DNA of 11,260 bases from Acidobacteriota bacterium (GTDB taxonomy: Bacteria > Acidobacteriota > UBA890 > WLXD01): the NCBI GenBank assembly GCA_022571615.1, contig JACZXM010000043.1, forward strand, positions 1 through 11,260. Direction: 5' to 3'. Made by a program: the position numbers and the translations under genes. The notes beneath the pieces are model-generated. The model did not search any database and was not told the DNA's origin. It saw only the letters and a list, made by a program, of their open reading frames with translations. Positions 1 to 7,912 of this stretch are shown here, piece after piece (position 1 is the first letter of the stretch; each line of letters begins with the position of its first letter).

Positions 1-1176
1 ATCGGTGATCTCCACGTTGCGCAGGACTTGCGGTAGCGGCTGCATACAGCTGGCCAGCTCGGCCAGGGGACGCTGCGTCTCGTGCATGATGCGCAGCACC
101 TGGAGTGCCGTGATCAGCCCATCCCCAGTGGTGTTGAGGTCGAGGAACACGGTGTGGCCCGACTGCTCGCCGCCCAGGCTGTAGCCCCCGGCGCGCATAC
201 GTTCCACGACATGGCGGTCGCCAACCTGTGTCCGCTCCACCCGCACGCCGGCCGGCCGTAGCGCCAAGTCGAGACCGAGATTGCTCATCACCGTCGCCAC
301 CACCGTATCGTCGGCCAGCCCGCCGCGCTCCTTGAGCACGGGTGCGCAGATCGCCAGAACGTGGTCGCCGCCAATCAGGGAGCCATCGCCGTCGATGAGC
401 AAGCAGCGATCGGCATCTCCGTCGAGACAGATCGCAACATCGGCGCCGTGCTCCAGCACCGCAGCCGAAGCCACCTCGGGATGCAAAGAGCCGACACCTT
501 CGTTGATGTTCGTGCCGTTCGGCTCCACGCCGAGCGCAACGACCTCGGCCCCTAGCTCCTGGAGCACCGCCGGGCCGACCTGATAGGCCGCGCCATGGGC
601 GCAGTCCACGATCACCTTCATCCCCTCGATCGAGAACCCGCGTGGCAGCGTGCCCTTGAGAAACTCGACGTAGCGGCCGGCTACGTCGTCGACACGGAAT
701 GCCTTGCCCACGGCTTCCGCGGTGGGGCGGATGTCATCGATGCTGCCGGTGAACGTGAGGTCCTCGATCTCCGTTTCGATGGCATCGGGAAGCTTGAAGC
801 CGTCGCGACTGAAGAACTTGATACCGTTGTCCTGATACGGATTGTGCGAAGCCGAGATGACGATCCCGGCGTCCGCCCGCAAGCTGCGTGTCGCGAACGC
901 GATCCCAGGGGTCGGCAGCGGCCCGACGAGCACGACATCCACCCCCATCGAGCAGATCCCCGCGACCAAAGCGTTCTCGAGCATGTAGCCCGACAGCCTG
1001 GTGTCTTTGCCGATGAGGATACGGTGCCGATGGGTACCGTCTCGGAACACGTGCGCCGCCGAACGGCCGAGCCGAACGGCCGTTTCCACCGTCATCGGCT
1101 CGACGTTGGCGATGCCGCGAACACCGTCGGTGCCGAACAGCTTCTGGTGTTTGGATTGGCTGGTGAACCCTGTCAC
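1..1176 (-). CDS. glmM: Phosphoglucosamine mutase GlmM (3' end cut by window)
   Basis: GlmM converts glucosamine-6-phosphate to glucosamine-1-phosphate in the cytoplasm, on the way to UDP-GlcNAc for peptidoglycan and lipopolysaccharide. The frame is open from a GTG at 1176 to base 1 (392 codons; the family is about 445-450 residues, so some 55 are missing). Visible motifs are an N-terminal [10 protein letters not shown], the phosphoserine loop [10 protein letters not shown] with catalytic Ser110, the metal loop DGDADR (Asp252, Asp254, Asp256), and the sugar-binding loop GGEQSGH around residues 335-341. The GTG start is chosen because GGAGG lies 5 bases upstream (1182-1186). An in-frame ATG at 1200 would lie inside a palindrome and lacks a ribosome binding site. 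It is the last visible gene of the cdaA-cdaR-glmM set, separated from cdaR by 149 bases, so it may have its own promoter or leader control. Identity is firm; the start is likely. Confidence 0.96.
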   Translation of the reverse strand, partial: MTGFTSQSKHQKLFGTDGVRGIANVEPMTVETAVRLGRSAAHVFRDGTHRHRILIGKDTRLSGYMLENALVAGICSMGVDVVLVGPLPTPGIAFATRSLRADAGIVISASHNPYQDNGIKFFSRDGFKLPDAIETEIEDLTFTGSIDDIRPTAEAVGKAFRVDDVAGRYVEFLKGTLPRGFSIEGMKVIVDCAHGAAYQVGPAVLQELGAEVVALGVEPNGTNINEGVGSLHPEVASAAVLEHGADVAICLDGDADRCLLIDGDGSLIGGDHVLAICAPVLKERGGLADDTVVATVMSNLGLDLALRPAGVRVERTQVGDRHVVERMRAGGYSLGGEQSGHTVFLDLNTTGDGLITALQVLRIMHETQRPLAELASCMQPLPQVLRNVEITD

Positions 1177-1190
1177 CCTGGCCTCCGTGC

Positions 1191-1222
1191 GTGGCCACAT
1201 GCACGATGCGGCCATCGTGCAT
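1191..1222 (-). promoter_or_regulatory. Back-to-back palindromes in the glmM leader
   Basis: Bases 1199-1208 (ATGCACGATG) and 1213-1222 (CATCGTGCAT) form a perfect 10-base inverted repeat around a 4-base spacer. Directly beside it, 1191-1198 (GTGGCCAC) is a perfect 8-base palindrome. In the glmM transcript the large repeat would form a strong hairpin ending 12 bases before the GGAGG ribosome binding site. No U-run follows, so it is not an intrinsic terminator. It may be an operator or an RNA element controlling translation or stability; that role is inference. A weak -10-like CATAAC (1242-1247, minus strand) lies upstream, but no convincing -35 was found. Confidence 0.45.
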
Positions 1223-1325
1223 CCATCGATCTCACCGCTACGTTATGCCAAACTGCGATGCTCCCCAACCCTTTTTGTGCAAGTGCGTTCCGTCGCTTCG
1301 GGGGCAACCAGGCGTGGTCCATTCC

Positions 1326-2324
1326 CTACCAAGGCGAGCCAGCAGGCCGTGGTGGAAGCGCCAGGCGATCGTACACGTGCACATCGAGCCGCCGTTGCGG
1401 CCTCAACGTGATGATCTCGATGCGCTCGCCGAGCGCCGGCGGATCGAAGTCGATGCGGGGCTCGACCCGATAGTCCTCTGCCCGCGGGGCGAGCCCCTCG
1501 ACATCGATCGTGGCGGTGACATTGGCCGCCGTGAGCTGATTGATTAACGACGGCGGCCCACGGAGCACGATCCCGATCTCCTGCGGATTGATGACCACCC
1601 GATAGCGCGCGTTCAAGATGCGAACGGCAATCCCGTCCAGATCGACGAGAACCGGTACCTCCTCGATGCGGATCGTGAGCCGCGCCCTAGCCCCGCCTTC
1701 GATGCTCACGAGCGGGTCGTCGGCGAGCACGCCCACGTCGCGGGTGAGCGGCTCGCGATGTCCGGCGACACTGATCGTCTCAGTAGACACGGCCCTGAGC
1801 GCCTGGACCCGTGACCGCGGGCCAGACACCGTGACGTGATCGGGCTGGACCCGCTTGGCGGTGATCTCGAAACCCTCTGGGGGGCTCCCCTCGACCACGA
1901 CGTTGACCGGGACATCGGCCCGCACGCGCTCTTCCAACACGACGTGAATCTGCTCCGGCTCGATGCTCTCCACGCTCACCAGCAGCGGCGTGGGGATATC
2001 CGCCGGCCTCACCGTGATCGTGTTGTCTCCTGCGAAGGCGTCGGACATGTCGATGCGCGGTGACAGCTCCCCGGGCAACAGGTCGCGCGTCCGCACCGCG
2101 CCGCCCCGCAACCAAACCTCGATCTCGGCTTGGAACGGCTGCGCCAGCGCCAGCTCAGCGGGGATGCTGCGCAACCGAACCGGCACGTTGCGCACGATGT
2201 GCGGCACCGTGGCATCGGGAACGATCGACCATAGCCCGATCGCCAGGACCAGCGAGATGATCTTTAGATGAATGTGCTCGTGGGGCCGAAACCGGGGCAT
2301 GCGAACCCACTCGGGCTTGTTCAT
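1326..2324 (-). CDS. cdaR: CdaR/YbbR-domain regulator of CdaA
   Basis: CdaR is a membrane-anchored protein with YbbR repeats on the outer face of the cytoplasmic membrane. In Bacillus and Listeria relatives it binds the diadenylate cyclase CdaA and modulates its activity. The 332-residue product has one hydrophobic segment near residues 19-35 (KIISLVLAIGLWSIV), then about three YbbR-like beta-rich repeats at roughly 45-131, 137-222 and 223-317. The repeats carry recurring VPV(N/L/R)V openings and a pattern like VQPDHVTVSGP. B. subtilis CdaR has four repeats and is longer. The ATG at 2324 overlaps the cdaA stop by ATGA, and no strong ribosome binding site is visible, so translation is probably coupled to cdaA. 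YbbR domains diverge quickly, so the call rests on topology, repeats and position between cdaA and glmM. Confidence 0.9.
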   Translation of the reverse strand: MNKPEWVRMPRFRPHEHIHLKIISLVLAIGLWSIVPDATVPHIVRNVPVRLRSIPAELALAQPFQAEIEVWLRGGAVRTRDLLPGELSPRIDMSDAFAGDNTITVRPADIPTPLLVSVESIEPEQIHVVLEERVRADVPVNVVVEGSPPEGFEITAKRVQPDHVTVSGPRSRVQALRAVSTETISVAGHREPLTRDVGVLADDPLVSIEGGARARLTIRIEEVPVLVDLDGIAVRILNARYRVVINPQEIGIVLRGPPSLINQLTAANVTATIDVEGLAPRAEDYRVEPRIDFDPPALGERIEIITLRPQRRLDVHVYDRLALPPRPAGSPW

Positions 2325-3181
2325 CGACCCGGAGCGGCAGGAGGCACCGCGTCGCCGGAACGCGAGGCCTCGCCAACGGCAGCAGGCGATTCATCGCCCG
2401 ATGTGGAGCCCGCCTGGGCACCTGCCGGTGAGGCGACCACCAGAAGATCCCGCAGCCTGCGCCGCAACGTCGCCGCGTCCATGCGTCGTGTCACCCGCCC
2501 GTCGACCGCGATCGAGATGGTTCCGGTCTCTTCCGATACCACCAGCGCCACGGCGTCGGTTTCCTCGGAGATTCCGATTGCCGCTCGATGCCGCGAGCCC
2601 ATCTCACGCGACAGCCGGGGGTTGGTGGTCAGCGGCAAGAAGCACGAAGCGGCCGCCAGCCGATCGCCCTGGATGATCACCGCGCCGTCGTGCAGCGGGG
2701 TCTCGGTATGAAAAATGGAAAACAGCAGGTCGTAGGAGATCAGCGCATCCAGCTGGATTCCCTGATCGATGTAGTTGCGCAGGCCAACCGTGCGCTCGAA
2801 CACGAAGATCGCGCCGCGTCGCTCCGCCGCCATTGCCGTGGCGGCCGAGATCACGTCCTCGAAGGGCTCGCTCTGGATCGACTTGGTCAGATCTCGGAAG
2901 AACGGCGTGCGGCCGAGAATCGCCAGCCCGCGCCGCAGCTCCGACTGAAATAACACGATCACCGCGAAGACGAAGTAGGTAAAAATGTTGGACAGAGCCC
3001 AATCCACGGTCTTGAGGTTGAACAGGTTCGCCAGGCCGTAGAAGACGGACAGCACCACCAGGCCGACGGCGACGCGTACCGCTCGGGTGCCACGAATCAG
3101 AAGCAGGACCCGATACAGGATGTACGCGACAATGAGAATGTCGATCGCGGCGCGGAGATCAAATTGGGTCAGGACACTCAC
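2321..3181 (-). CDS. cdaA: Diadenylate cyclase CdaA (DacA), c-di-AMP synthase
   Basis: CdaA joins two ATP into the second messenger cyclic di-AMP at the inner face of the membrane. The 286-residue protein has three hydrophobic helices in its first 80 residues (about 11-30, 35-53 and 63-79), then a DAC (DisA_N) domain. Both nucleotide-binding motifs are present: DGA at 165-167, in TPLHDGAVII, and RHR at 197-199, in GSRHRAAIGISE. An intact catalytic core is therefore predicted. Residues from about 251 form a low-complexity Ala/Pro/Ser/Gly tail not seen in the core fold. The start is GTG at 3181, 14 bases after the folP stop, with a weak GAGAG upstream. Its downstream neighbour cdaR overlaps by 4 bases, and glmM follows, as in the conserved cdaA-cdaR-glmM module. 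Confidence 0.96.
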   Translation of the reverse strand: MSVLTQFDLRAAIDILIVAYILYRVLLLIRGTRAVRVAVGLVVLSVFYGLANLFNLKTVDWALSNIFTYFVFAVIVLFQSELRRGLAILGRTPFFRDLTKSIQSEPFEDVISAATAMAAERRGAIFVFERTVGLRNYIDQGIQLDALISYDLLFSIFHTETPLHDGAVIIQGDRLAAASCFLPLTTNPRLSREMGSRHRAAIGISEETDAVALVVSEETGTISIAVDGRVTRRMDAATLRRRLRDLLVVASPAGAQAGSTSGDESPAAVGEASRSGDAVPPAAPGR

Positions 3182-3195
3182 CCCGAGCTCTCGAT

Positions 3196-4452
3196 TCAGA
3201 AGTACCTTGTGACGCCGGACCCCCGGGGTTCGGAGCGGATCGCGGCCGCCATATCCGCGACTCGCCGCATTGCCATTACGTCGTGCACCCGCAGGATGTG
3301 GGCACCAGCGTGAACCGCAATGGCGATCGCGGCCGCGGTGCCCTCGAGCCGTTCCTCAACGGGCAAATCTAACACCCCTCCGATAAACGATTTCCTCGAC
3401 GGACCGAGGGCAATCGGGCGGCCCAGCGAACGCAGCTCCGAGAGGCGACCGAGCAGCGTCAGGCTGTGTTCGGTTCGCTTGGCAAAACCGATCCCCGGAT
3501 CCACGATGATCGCCTCCGGGTCGACCCCAGCATCGACAGCCCGGGCAACGGCTTGCCTCAACTCTCCCACTACCTCGGCTACGACGTCGTGATAGATGGC
3601 CTGCTGGTACATCTCCTGCGGGCGGCCGCGCATATGCATCAGCACCACCGGCACCCCGGCGGCCGCGATCACGGCTCCCAGCTCGCGGTCGTAAAGCAGG
3701 CCGCTGATGTCGTTGACGAGCGTGGCGCCGGCATCGATCGCCGCCCGGGCCACGGACGCCTTGGTCGTGTCCACCGACACGGGCACCGACAGCGACGCGC
3801 TCAGGGCGCGGATCACGGGCACCACCCGGGTGATCTCGGTGTCGGCATCGACAGGTTCGCCCCCAGGGCGCGTCGATTCCCCGCCCACATCGACGATGTC
3901 GGCTCCCTCCTGCACCATGGCCTCGGCACGGGCTATGGCCGCGGCTCCCATCGCCGTGCTGGCGCCGAAGAACGAATCCGGCGTGCAGTTGACGATTCCC
4001 ATGATCAGCGGACGCGGGCCGCATTCGAGCCGGTGGGAGCCGCACTGGAGCGTGAACTGTTCGCAGTGATACGCCCTCAGGGCAGCGGCGACCTCTTCCG
4101 CCAGCCGCAGTAGGGCGCTGGGCGCCGCCAGCAGCTGCGTGCGAGTCGCCTCCAGCTGCTGCCGGTTGGCGACAATCCAGACATCCGAGCCGTCGCCACG
4201 CTCGATCAGGCGGGCACTTGCGCCCGTCACGCCGAGCGCACGTTGAAACGCTTCGGCGGATTCGGCCTCCACCCCGTGCAGGCGAATGGCATAGGGTACG
4301 ATCTCGGCCCCAAGAGGTATGAGGTCGATGCCGGAACCGGGGTCCTGGACCAGCGCACCGGGCCCGCGCGCCACCACGGGGTTATGCGGCAAGGGCATCG
4401 CACGCCCGGGCGATTGTGGCCGGGCGCAGGCCGCACCGGCCGACTCGGTCAC
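3196..4452 (-). CDS. folP: Dihydropteroate synthase FolP, N-terminally extended
   Basis: FolP condenses p-aminobenzoate with dihydropterin pyrophosphate to dihydropteroate in folate synthesis; it is the sulfonamide target. The TIM-barrel domain spans about residues 148-418 with all family motifs: [14 protein letters not shown] (149-162), [14 protein letters not shown] (185-198), [11 protein letters not shown] (226-235), NDISG (247-251), VLMHMRG (270-276), [16 protein letters not shown] (316-331), [10 protein letters not shown] (349-358) and ILRVHD (386-391). About 145 residues precede the barrel. Similar N-terminal extensions occur in archaeal and some deltaproteobacterial enzymes; their function is unclear to me. 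The GTG at 4452 is preferred because it makes a GTGA overlap with the ftsH stop and has AAGGA (4461-4465) eight bases upstream. Met19 (ATG at 4398) is a less supported alternative. Confidence 0.96.
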   Translation of the reverse strand: MTESAGAACARPQSPGRAMPLPHNPVVARGPGALVQDPGSGIDLIPLGAEIVPYAIRLHGVEAESAEAFQRALGVTGASARLIERGDGSDVWIVANRQQLEATRTQLLAAPSALLRLAEEVAAALRAYHCEQFTLQCGSHRLECGPRPLIMGIVNCTPDSFFGASTAMGAAAIARAEAMVQEGADIVDVGGESTRPGGEPVDADTEITRVVPVIRALSASLSVPVSVDTTKASVARAAIDAGATLVNDISGLLYDRELGAVIAAAGVPVVLMHMRGRPQEMYQQAIYHDVVAEVVGELRQAVARAVDAGVDPEAIIVDPGIGFAKRTEHSLTLLGRLSELRSLGRPIALGPSRKSFIGGVLDLPVEERLEGTAAAIAIAVHAGAHILRVHDVMAMRRVADMAAAIRSEPRGSGVTRYF

Positions 4453-6383
4453 CCCGTCAATCCTTCGGCCGGTTGGCCATCACCGATACGGGGAGGATCG
4501 ACCGAGGTCTCCTCATCGGCCACTGCCGGGGCCGGCGTCGCCGGCTCGCTGGCTTGGCGGTCATCGGGCTTCTTCGGGTCCGGCAGCGGTCGTCCGTTGA
4601 CCAGGGCGTCGACGTCTTCGGCGTCGAGAACCTCGCGCACCAACAGTGCCTTGGCGATCGCGTGCAACGCATCCTCGCGCTCACGCAGCATCGCCGTGGT
4701 CTCGCCGTAGGCCTTGTCGATGATGTTGCGAATCTCTTCGTCGATCAGGTTGGCGGTGCTCTCGGAGTACTGCGGCTGCTGTGCGAAGTCTCGCCCCAGA
4801 AACACCTCTCCCGATGTCGAGCGGAAGGTCAGCGGGCCGAGTTTCTCGCTCATACCCCACTCGGTCACCATCCGGCGGGCCAGATCCGTGACCCGTTCCA
4901 GATCATTGCCGGCACCGGTGGTCTGTTCGTTGAACACGATCTCCTCGGCAATGCGACCACCCAGAAGCACCTTAAGCTGGCTGTCCAGATAGAGGCGGCC
5001 GTAATTGCGACGATCACCGATCGGCATCTGCATGGTCACCCCCAGCGACTGCCCGCGAGGAATGATCGTGACCTTGTGCAGGGGATCTGCATCGGGCATC
5101 AGATACGCGGCCAGCGCGTGGCCGGCCTCGTGATAGGCGGTGATCTTTTTTTCCTCGTCGGAGATGATCATGCTCTTGCGCTCGGCACCCATGAGCACCT
5201 TGTCCTTGGCGTACTCGAAATTCACCATGACCACCCGGTCTCGGTCCTGCCGCGCTGCGATCAACGCCGCCTCGTTGACCAGGTTCTCCAAATCAGCGCC
5301 GCTGAACCCCGGAGTGCCGCGCGCCACGATCAGCAGATCGACGTCCGCATCGAGCGGGACGTGCCGACTGTGGACCTTGAGAATCCCCTCTCGGCCACGC
5401 ACGTCGGGCCGATCGATCGTTATCCGCCGATCGAAACGGCCGGCCCGCAACAAGGCGGGATCCAGCACATCCGGCCGGTTGGTGGCGGCCATCAGGATGA
5501 CGCCCTCGTTGCTGATGAAACCGTCCATCTCCACCAGCAACTGGTTGAGCGTTTGCTCACGCTCGTCGTGCCCACCCCCCAGACCGGCCCCGCGATGGCG
5601 GCCGACGGCATCGATCTCGTCGATGAAAATGATGCAGGGCGCGTTCTTTTTTCCCTGCTCGAACAGGTCCCGTACCCGCGACGCGCCGACGCCAACGAAC
5701 ATCTCGACGAAATCCGAACCCGAGATCGAGAAGAACGGAACGCTGGCCTCGCCGGCCACCGCCCGGGCCATCAGCGTCTTGCCGGTACCCGGTGGACCGA
5801 CGAGCAGCACACCCTTGGGAATACGGCCGCCGAGGCGCTGGAACTTCTGCGGCTCGCTCAGGAACTCGATGATCTCCTGTAGCTCTTCCTTGGCCTCGTC
5901 GGCACCCGCTACATCCTTGAACGTGACCCGCTTCTGCTGGTTGGACGAGAGCCGGGCGCGACTCTTGCCGAACGCCAGTGCGCGGTTGCCGCCACCCTGC
6001 ATCTGACGCATGAAGAAGATCCACACGGCGATCAGGATCAGCATCGGTGCCCACGAGATCAGCGCGGCGATGTAGGGGCTCTGGTTGGCGGCCTCGGCCT
6101 CGATCGCCACGTCGTGCTCCCGGAGCAGGTCGATCAGGCCGTCATAGCCCGGTGGGGCTACGGTTTGGAAACTGCCATTGCTGTCGCGATACTGCCCCTG
6201 GATCGCGGTTCCGGCGATCTTGACACTGACCACCTTGGACTGCTCCACCCGATGAAGGAAGTCCGAGAAGATGATCTCGTCCGCCGGCACGGACGTCTGG
6301 CTCATGACGTTGTAGATCACGATCGCGATCGCGATCACCACCAGCCACAGAGCTACTTGTTTGATACCGGTTCCAGCATTCAT
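4449..6383 (-). CDS. ftsH: ATP-dependent zinc metalloprotease FtsH
   Basis: FtsH is a hexameric inner-membrane AAA+ protease that removes misassembled membrane proteins and selected soluble regulators. From the ATG at 6383 the protein has 644 residues. It shows a first membrane helix (about 8-26), a periplasmic segment, a second helix (about 104-125), pore loop MFVGVG (228-233), Walker A GPPGTGKT (196-203), Walker B IIFIDE (251-256), second region of homology with [22 protein letters not shown] split by its two arginines (299-320), protease motif HEAGH (418-422), and a likely third zinc ligand Asp494. The C-terminus is a Pro/Asp/Glu-rich tail. The frame extends 14 codons further to a TTG at 6425, but that lies inside the tilS end and has no ribosome binding site. 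MNAG is a typical FtsH start. ftsH lies 35 bases after tilS and overlaps folP by 4 bases. Confidence 0.97.
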   Translation of the reverse strand: MNAGTGIKQVALWLVVIAIAIVIYNVMSQTSVPADEIIFSDFLHRVEQSKVVSVKIAGTAIQGQYRDSNGSFQTVAPPGYDGLIDLLREHDVAIEAEAANQSPYIAALISWAPMLILIAVWIFFMRQMQGGGNRALAFGKSRARLSSNQQKRVTFKDVAGADEAKEELQEIIEFLSEPQKFQRLGGRIPKGVLLVGPPGTGKTLMARAVAGEASVPFFSISGSDFVEMFVGVGASRVRDLFEQGKKNAPCIIFIDEIDAVGRHRGAGLGGGHDEREQTLNQLLVEMDGFISNEGVILMAATNRPDVLDPALLRAGRFDRRITIDRPDVRGREGILKVHSRHVPLDADVDLLIVARGTPGFSGADLENLVNEAALIAARQDRDRVVMVNFEYAKDKVLMGAERKSMIISDEEKKITAYHEAGHALAAYLMPDADPLHKVTIIPRGQSLGVTMQMPIGDRRNYGRLYLDSQLKVLLGGRIAEEIVFNEQTTGAGNDLERVTDLARRMVTEWGMSEKLGPLTFRSTSGEVFLGRDFAQQPQYSESTANLIDEEIRNIIDKAYGETTAMLREREDALHAIAKALLVREVLDAEDVDALVNGRPLPDPKKPDDRQASEPATPAPAVADEETSVDPPRIGDGQPAEGLTG

Positions 6384-6418
6384 ATCTATCCAGAATACAC
6401 CACTCGGATCGGGCCGAC

Positions 6419-7444
6419 CTAGCAAATGGTTTGGTTCCGCAGCCGACGGCCCTCGAGCGGCAACAGGCGAAGCCGGTGACCTTGGCGAAGCAGCCTGACT
6501 CCTGGCACATCGCGGGCTCTCTCGTCTCCGTGAACGACCGCCTCCCGGATCGCCTCGACGTGCTCCAGATGGATTCCCCGCAGATCCGCGCGCACCCGGC
6601 GCAGCGCCTCTCGAAGCACCCGGCGCAGCAAAGGCACGGGCATCCGTTGCAAGGCTTCCAGATCAAGCACCAAGCCGTCGCCGTCGTCGGCATCGATGCT
6701 CACGGCCTGGAGTTGTTCGGCCGCCAATCGTACCAGCCACCGCTCTTCCTCTTGCAGGAACACGGCGCTGCGGCCGAGCCTCTCGACCGCGCCCGGCAAG
6801 GCCGCCTCCAGCGCCGGCATCACGCTTGCCCGCACTCGATTGCGAAAGAAGCGCGGATCGGCGTTGGTCGAGTCCTCGCGCCACGCCAGCCCCGCCGCGG
6901 CCCCGTACTGGCGTAGGGCCTCACGGCGCGCGCCCAACAACGGACGTAGCAGCAACAGCTCGCCCACCCTCGCGCGCGGCCGGATCCCACCGAGGCCGCG
7001 CTTGCCGGCTCCCCGAGCCAGGTGCATCAACAGGGTCTCGGCCTGATCATCGAGCGTGTGCCCGAGTGCCAGCGCCTCGCAACGGGTCTGCCGCGTCGTG
7101 CCCTCGAAGAACCGCAGACGCTGCTCACGGAAATGCTGCTCGAGCGAGCCTGCGGCCGGCGCCGGCTCTGCAGTGCCCCCTACGAACGGCAGGCACCGAT
7201 CGCGGGCCAGTCGTTGCACGAACAGCGCGTCGTCGCGCGATTCCTCGCCGCGCCAGCCGTGATCGAGGTGGGCGACCACCAGCTCGAGACCGTAGCGCGG
7301 CGACAGAGCCTGCAGCAGGTCCACCAGCACCACCGAGTCACCGCCGCCGCTGCACCCCACCAGCAGACGTCGGACTCCGGAGAACAGTTCGTGCCGCTCT
7401 ACGAACTGAGCGATCTGCTCGAGCAGGGCGTCGGACTCTGGCAT
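6419..7444 (-). CDS. tilS: tRNA(Ile)-lysidine synthase TilS, short form
   Basis: TilS adds lysine to C34 of tRNA-Ile2(CAU), switching its decoding from AUG to AUA and its charging from Met to Ile. Numbered from the ATG at 7444 (341 residues), the N-terminal PP-loop ATPase shows the pyrophosphate motif SGGGDS (32-37), [11 protein letters not shown] (59-69), [18 protein letters not shown] (128-145) and WREDSTN...RNRVR (188-205), all diagnostic. The protein is about 90 residues shorter than E. coli TilS (432), so the C-terminal domain is small or missing, as in the compact Aquifex type. The frame also extends 7 codons to a TTG at 7465, which falls in a small hairpin; neither start has a clear ribosome binding site. 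A tRNA gene with anticodon CAU lies 60 bases upstream on the same strand. No hpt gene separates tilS from ftsH, unlike in B. subtilis. Confidence 0.95.
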   Translation of the reverse strand: MPESDALLEQIAQFVERHELFSGVRRLLVGCSGGGDSVVLVDLLQALSPRYGLELVVAHLDHGWRGEESRDDALFVQRLARDRCLPFVGGTAEPAPAAGSLEQHFREQRLRFFEGTTRQTRCEALALGHTLDDQAETLLMHLARGAGKRGLGGIRPRARVGELLLLRPLLGARREALRQYGAAAGLAWREDSTNADPRFFRNRVRASVMPALEAALPGAVERLGRSAVFLQEEERWLVRLAAEQLQAVSIDADDGDGLVLDLEALQRMPVPLLRRVLREALRRVRADLRGIHLEHVEAIREAVVHGDERARDVPGVRLLRQGHRLRLLPLEGRRLRNQTIC

Positions 7445-7459
7445 GGAGACATGGGTGCG

Positions 7460-7474
7460 GGGCAAGGGTTGCCC
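7460..7474 (-). repeat. Small hairpin between tRNA(CAU) and tilS
   Basis: GGGCAA (7460-7465) and TTGCCC (7469-7474) are perfect 6-base arms around a 3-base loop, 15 bases before the preferred tilS ATG. No U-run follows on the minus strand, so it is not a standard terminator. It could serve as a processing or stability element in a tRNA-tilS transcript, or be chance in G+C-rich DNA. Confidence 0.3.
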
Positions 7475-7504
7475 GTTATCGTCGTCACCGCGGGCGACAG
7501 GTAA

Positions 7505-7577
7505 TGGCGGTGGAGGGACTTGAACCCCCGACTCGGCGGATATGAGCCGCCCGCTCTTCCGACTGAGCTACACCGCC
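7505..7577 (-). tRNA. tRNA with anticodon CAU (elongator Met most likely; Ile2 not excluded)
   Basis: The minus strand folds into a complete 73-base cloverleaf. The 7-pair acceptor stem is GGCGGTG/CACCGCC. The D stem is GCTC/GAGC with GG in the loop, the anticodon stem is GGCGG/CCGCC with loop CTCATAT (anticodon at 7542-7544), and the T arm is a 5-pair stem with loop TTCAAGT. The discriminator is A73 and no CCA is encoded, so the tail must be added. It is not the initiator: positions 1-72 pair as G-C and the three G-C pairs typical of initiator anticodon stems are absent. Pairs 4-69 and 5-68 are G-C, not the C-G pairs of E. coli tRNA-Ile2, and the acceptor resembles the B. subtilis elongator Met as I recall it. 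This favours Met. Confidence 0.93.
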
Positions 7578-7658
7578 ATCGAAGTCCCGGCCGAACAAGC
7601 ACCGGGCGGGCCGGGCCTGGGCGCGGCGCTGCCGATGCCGACAGCCCCTGAAAACTGG

Positions 7659-7687
7659 ATGGTAGGGGCCGCACAGCCGCAAGTCAA
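7659..7687 (-). promoter_or_regulatory. Sigma-70-type promoter for tRNA(CAU) and probably tilS onward
   Basis: On the minus strand, -35 TTGACT (7682-7687) and -10 TACCAT (7659-7664) are separated by exactly 17 bases. The -35 matches the consensus at 5 of 6 positions and the -10 at 4 of 6. Transcription would begin near 7652, about 75 bases before the tRNA 5' end. No terminator was seen between the tRNA and tilS, so read-through into the operon is plausible. Confidence 0.7.
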
Positions 7688-7692
7688 AACCG

Positions 7693-7736
7693 TTCTAGCG
7701 GGCCGAGGAACCCTTCTAACAGGCCGTGGAGTTCCC
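7693..7736. repeat. Two imperfect direct repeats upstream of the tRNA promoter
   Basis: Copy one (7693-7713) starts TTCTAGCGGGCCGAGGAA; copy two (7714-7736) starts TTCTAACAGGCCGTGGAG. They are head to tail, begin 21 bases apart (two DNA turns), and end CCC. The first copy begins 5 bases beyond the -35 box of the tRNA promoter. The position suits an activator or repressor pair; no protein is known to bind here. Confidence 0.45.
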
Positions 7737-7912
7737 ACCCGTCGCGACCAGACACCAGCAGCGGCCCGGCTTGCGAGCCACAGGCCGGACCTGTCCACCG
7801 GCCCTGCATTTTTGGATTGCCTGGTGCGTTCTCCGCCTGCCACACTGGCTCAGGCCAGCTCCGGCGGGAGAGGGCGTTTCCCATTCAACTCGCGAACCGC
7901 CGAGGAGTTCCG

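Larger units (their letters stand above)
7578..7912. other. Divergent intergenic region between tRNA(CAU) and the lipoprotein gene
   Basis: The 335 bases hold no credible gene. The tRNA side contains a sigma-70-type promoter (7659-7687) and, just upstream of it, two imperfect direct repeats (7693-7736). The tRNA leader (7578 to about 7652) is very G+C-rich. On the lipoprotein side I see only the ribosome binding site GAGGAG (7902-7907); candidate -35/-10 pairs near 7817-7846 are too weak to call. Nothing recognisable is seen in 7741-7811. Confidence 0.6.

Noticed and set aside
1177..1325. glmS-type ribozyme or c-di-AMP (ydaO) riboswitch before glmM
   Set aside because: The gap is only 149 bases with one simple hairpin; none of the conserved cores of these RNAs is recognisable.
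595..1473. Plus-strand 292-codon open frame across glmM and the cdaR 3' end
   Set aside because: It is antisense to GlmM, which carries all catalytic motifs; the predicted peptide is Arg/His-rich and family-less.
4416..5882. A 488-codon open frame on the plus strand opposite ftsH
   Set aside because: It lies wholly antisense to a perfectly conserved FtsH, has no recognisable motifs, and is expected from G+C-rich codon bias.
6319..6336. Tandem GATCGC units, including a GCGATCGC octamer like the cyanobacterial HIP1 repeat
   Set aside because: They encode the alternating Ile/Ala of the first FtsH membrane helix, and nothing else in the window looks cyanobacterial.
6384..6425. Longer ftsH N-terminus from a TTG at 6425
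   Set aside because: It would overlap tilS, has no ribosome binding site, and adds residues not typical before the first FtsH membrane helix.
7505..7577. Possible initiator tRNA-fMet
   Set aside because: Position 1-72 is a G-C pair and the anticodon stem lacks the three consecutive G-C pairs of initiators.
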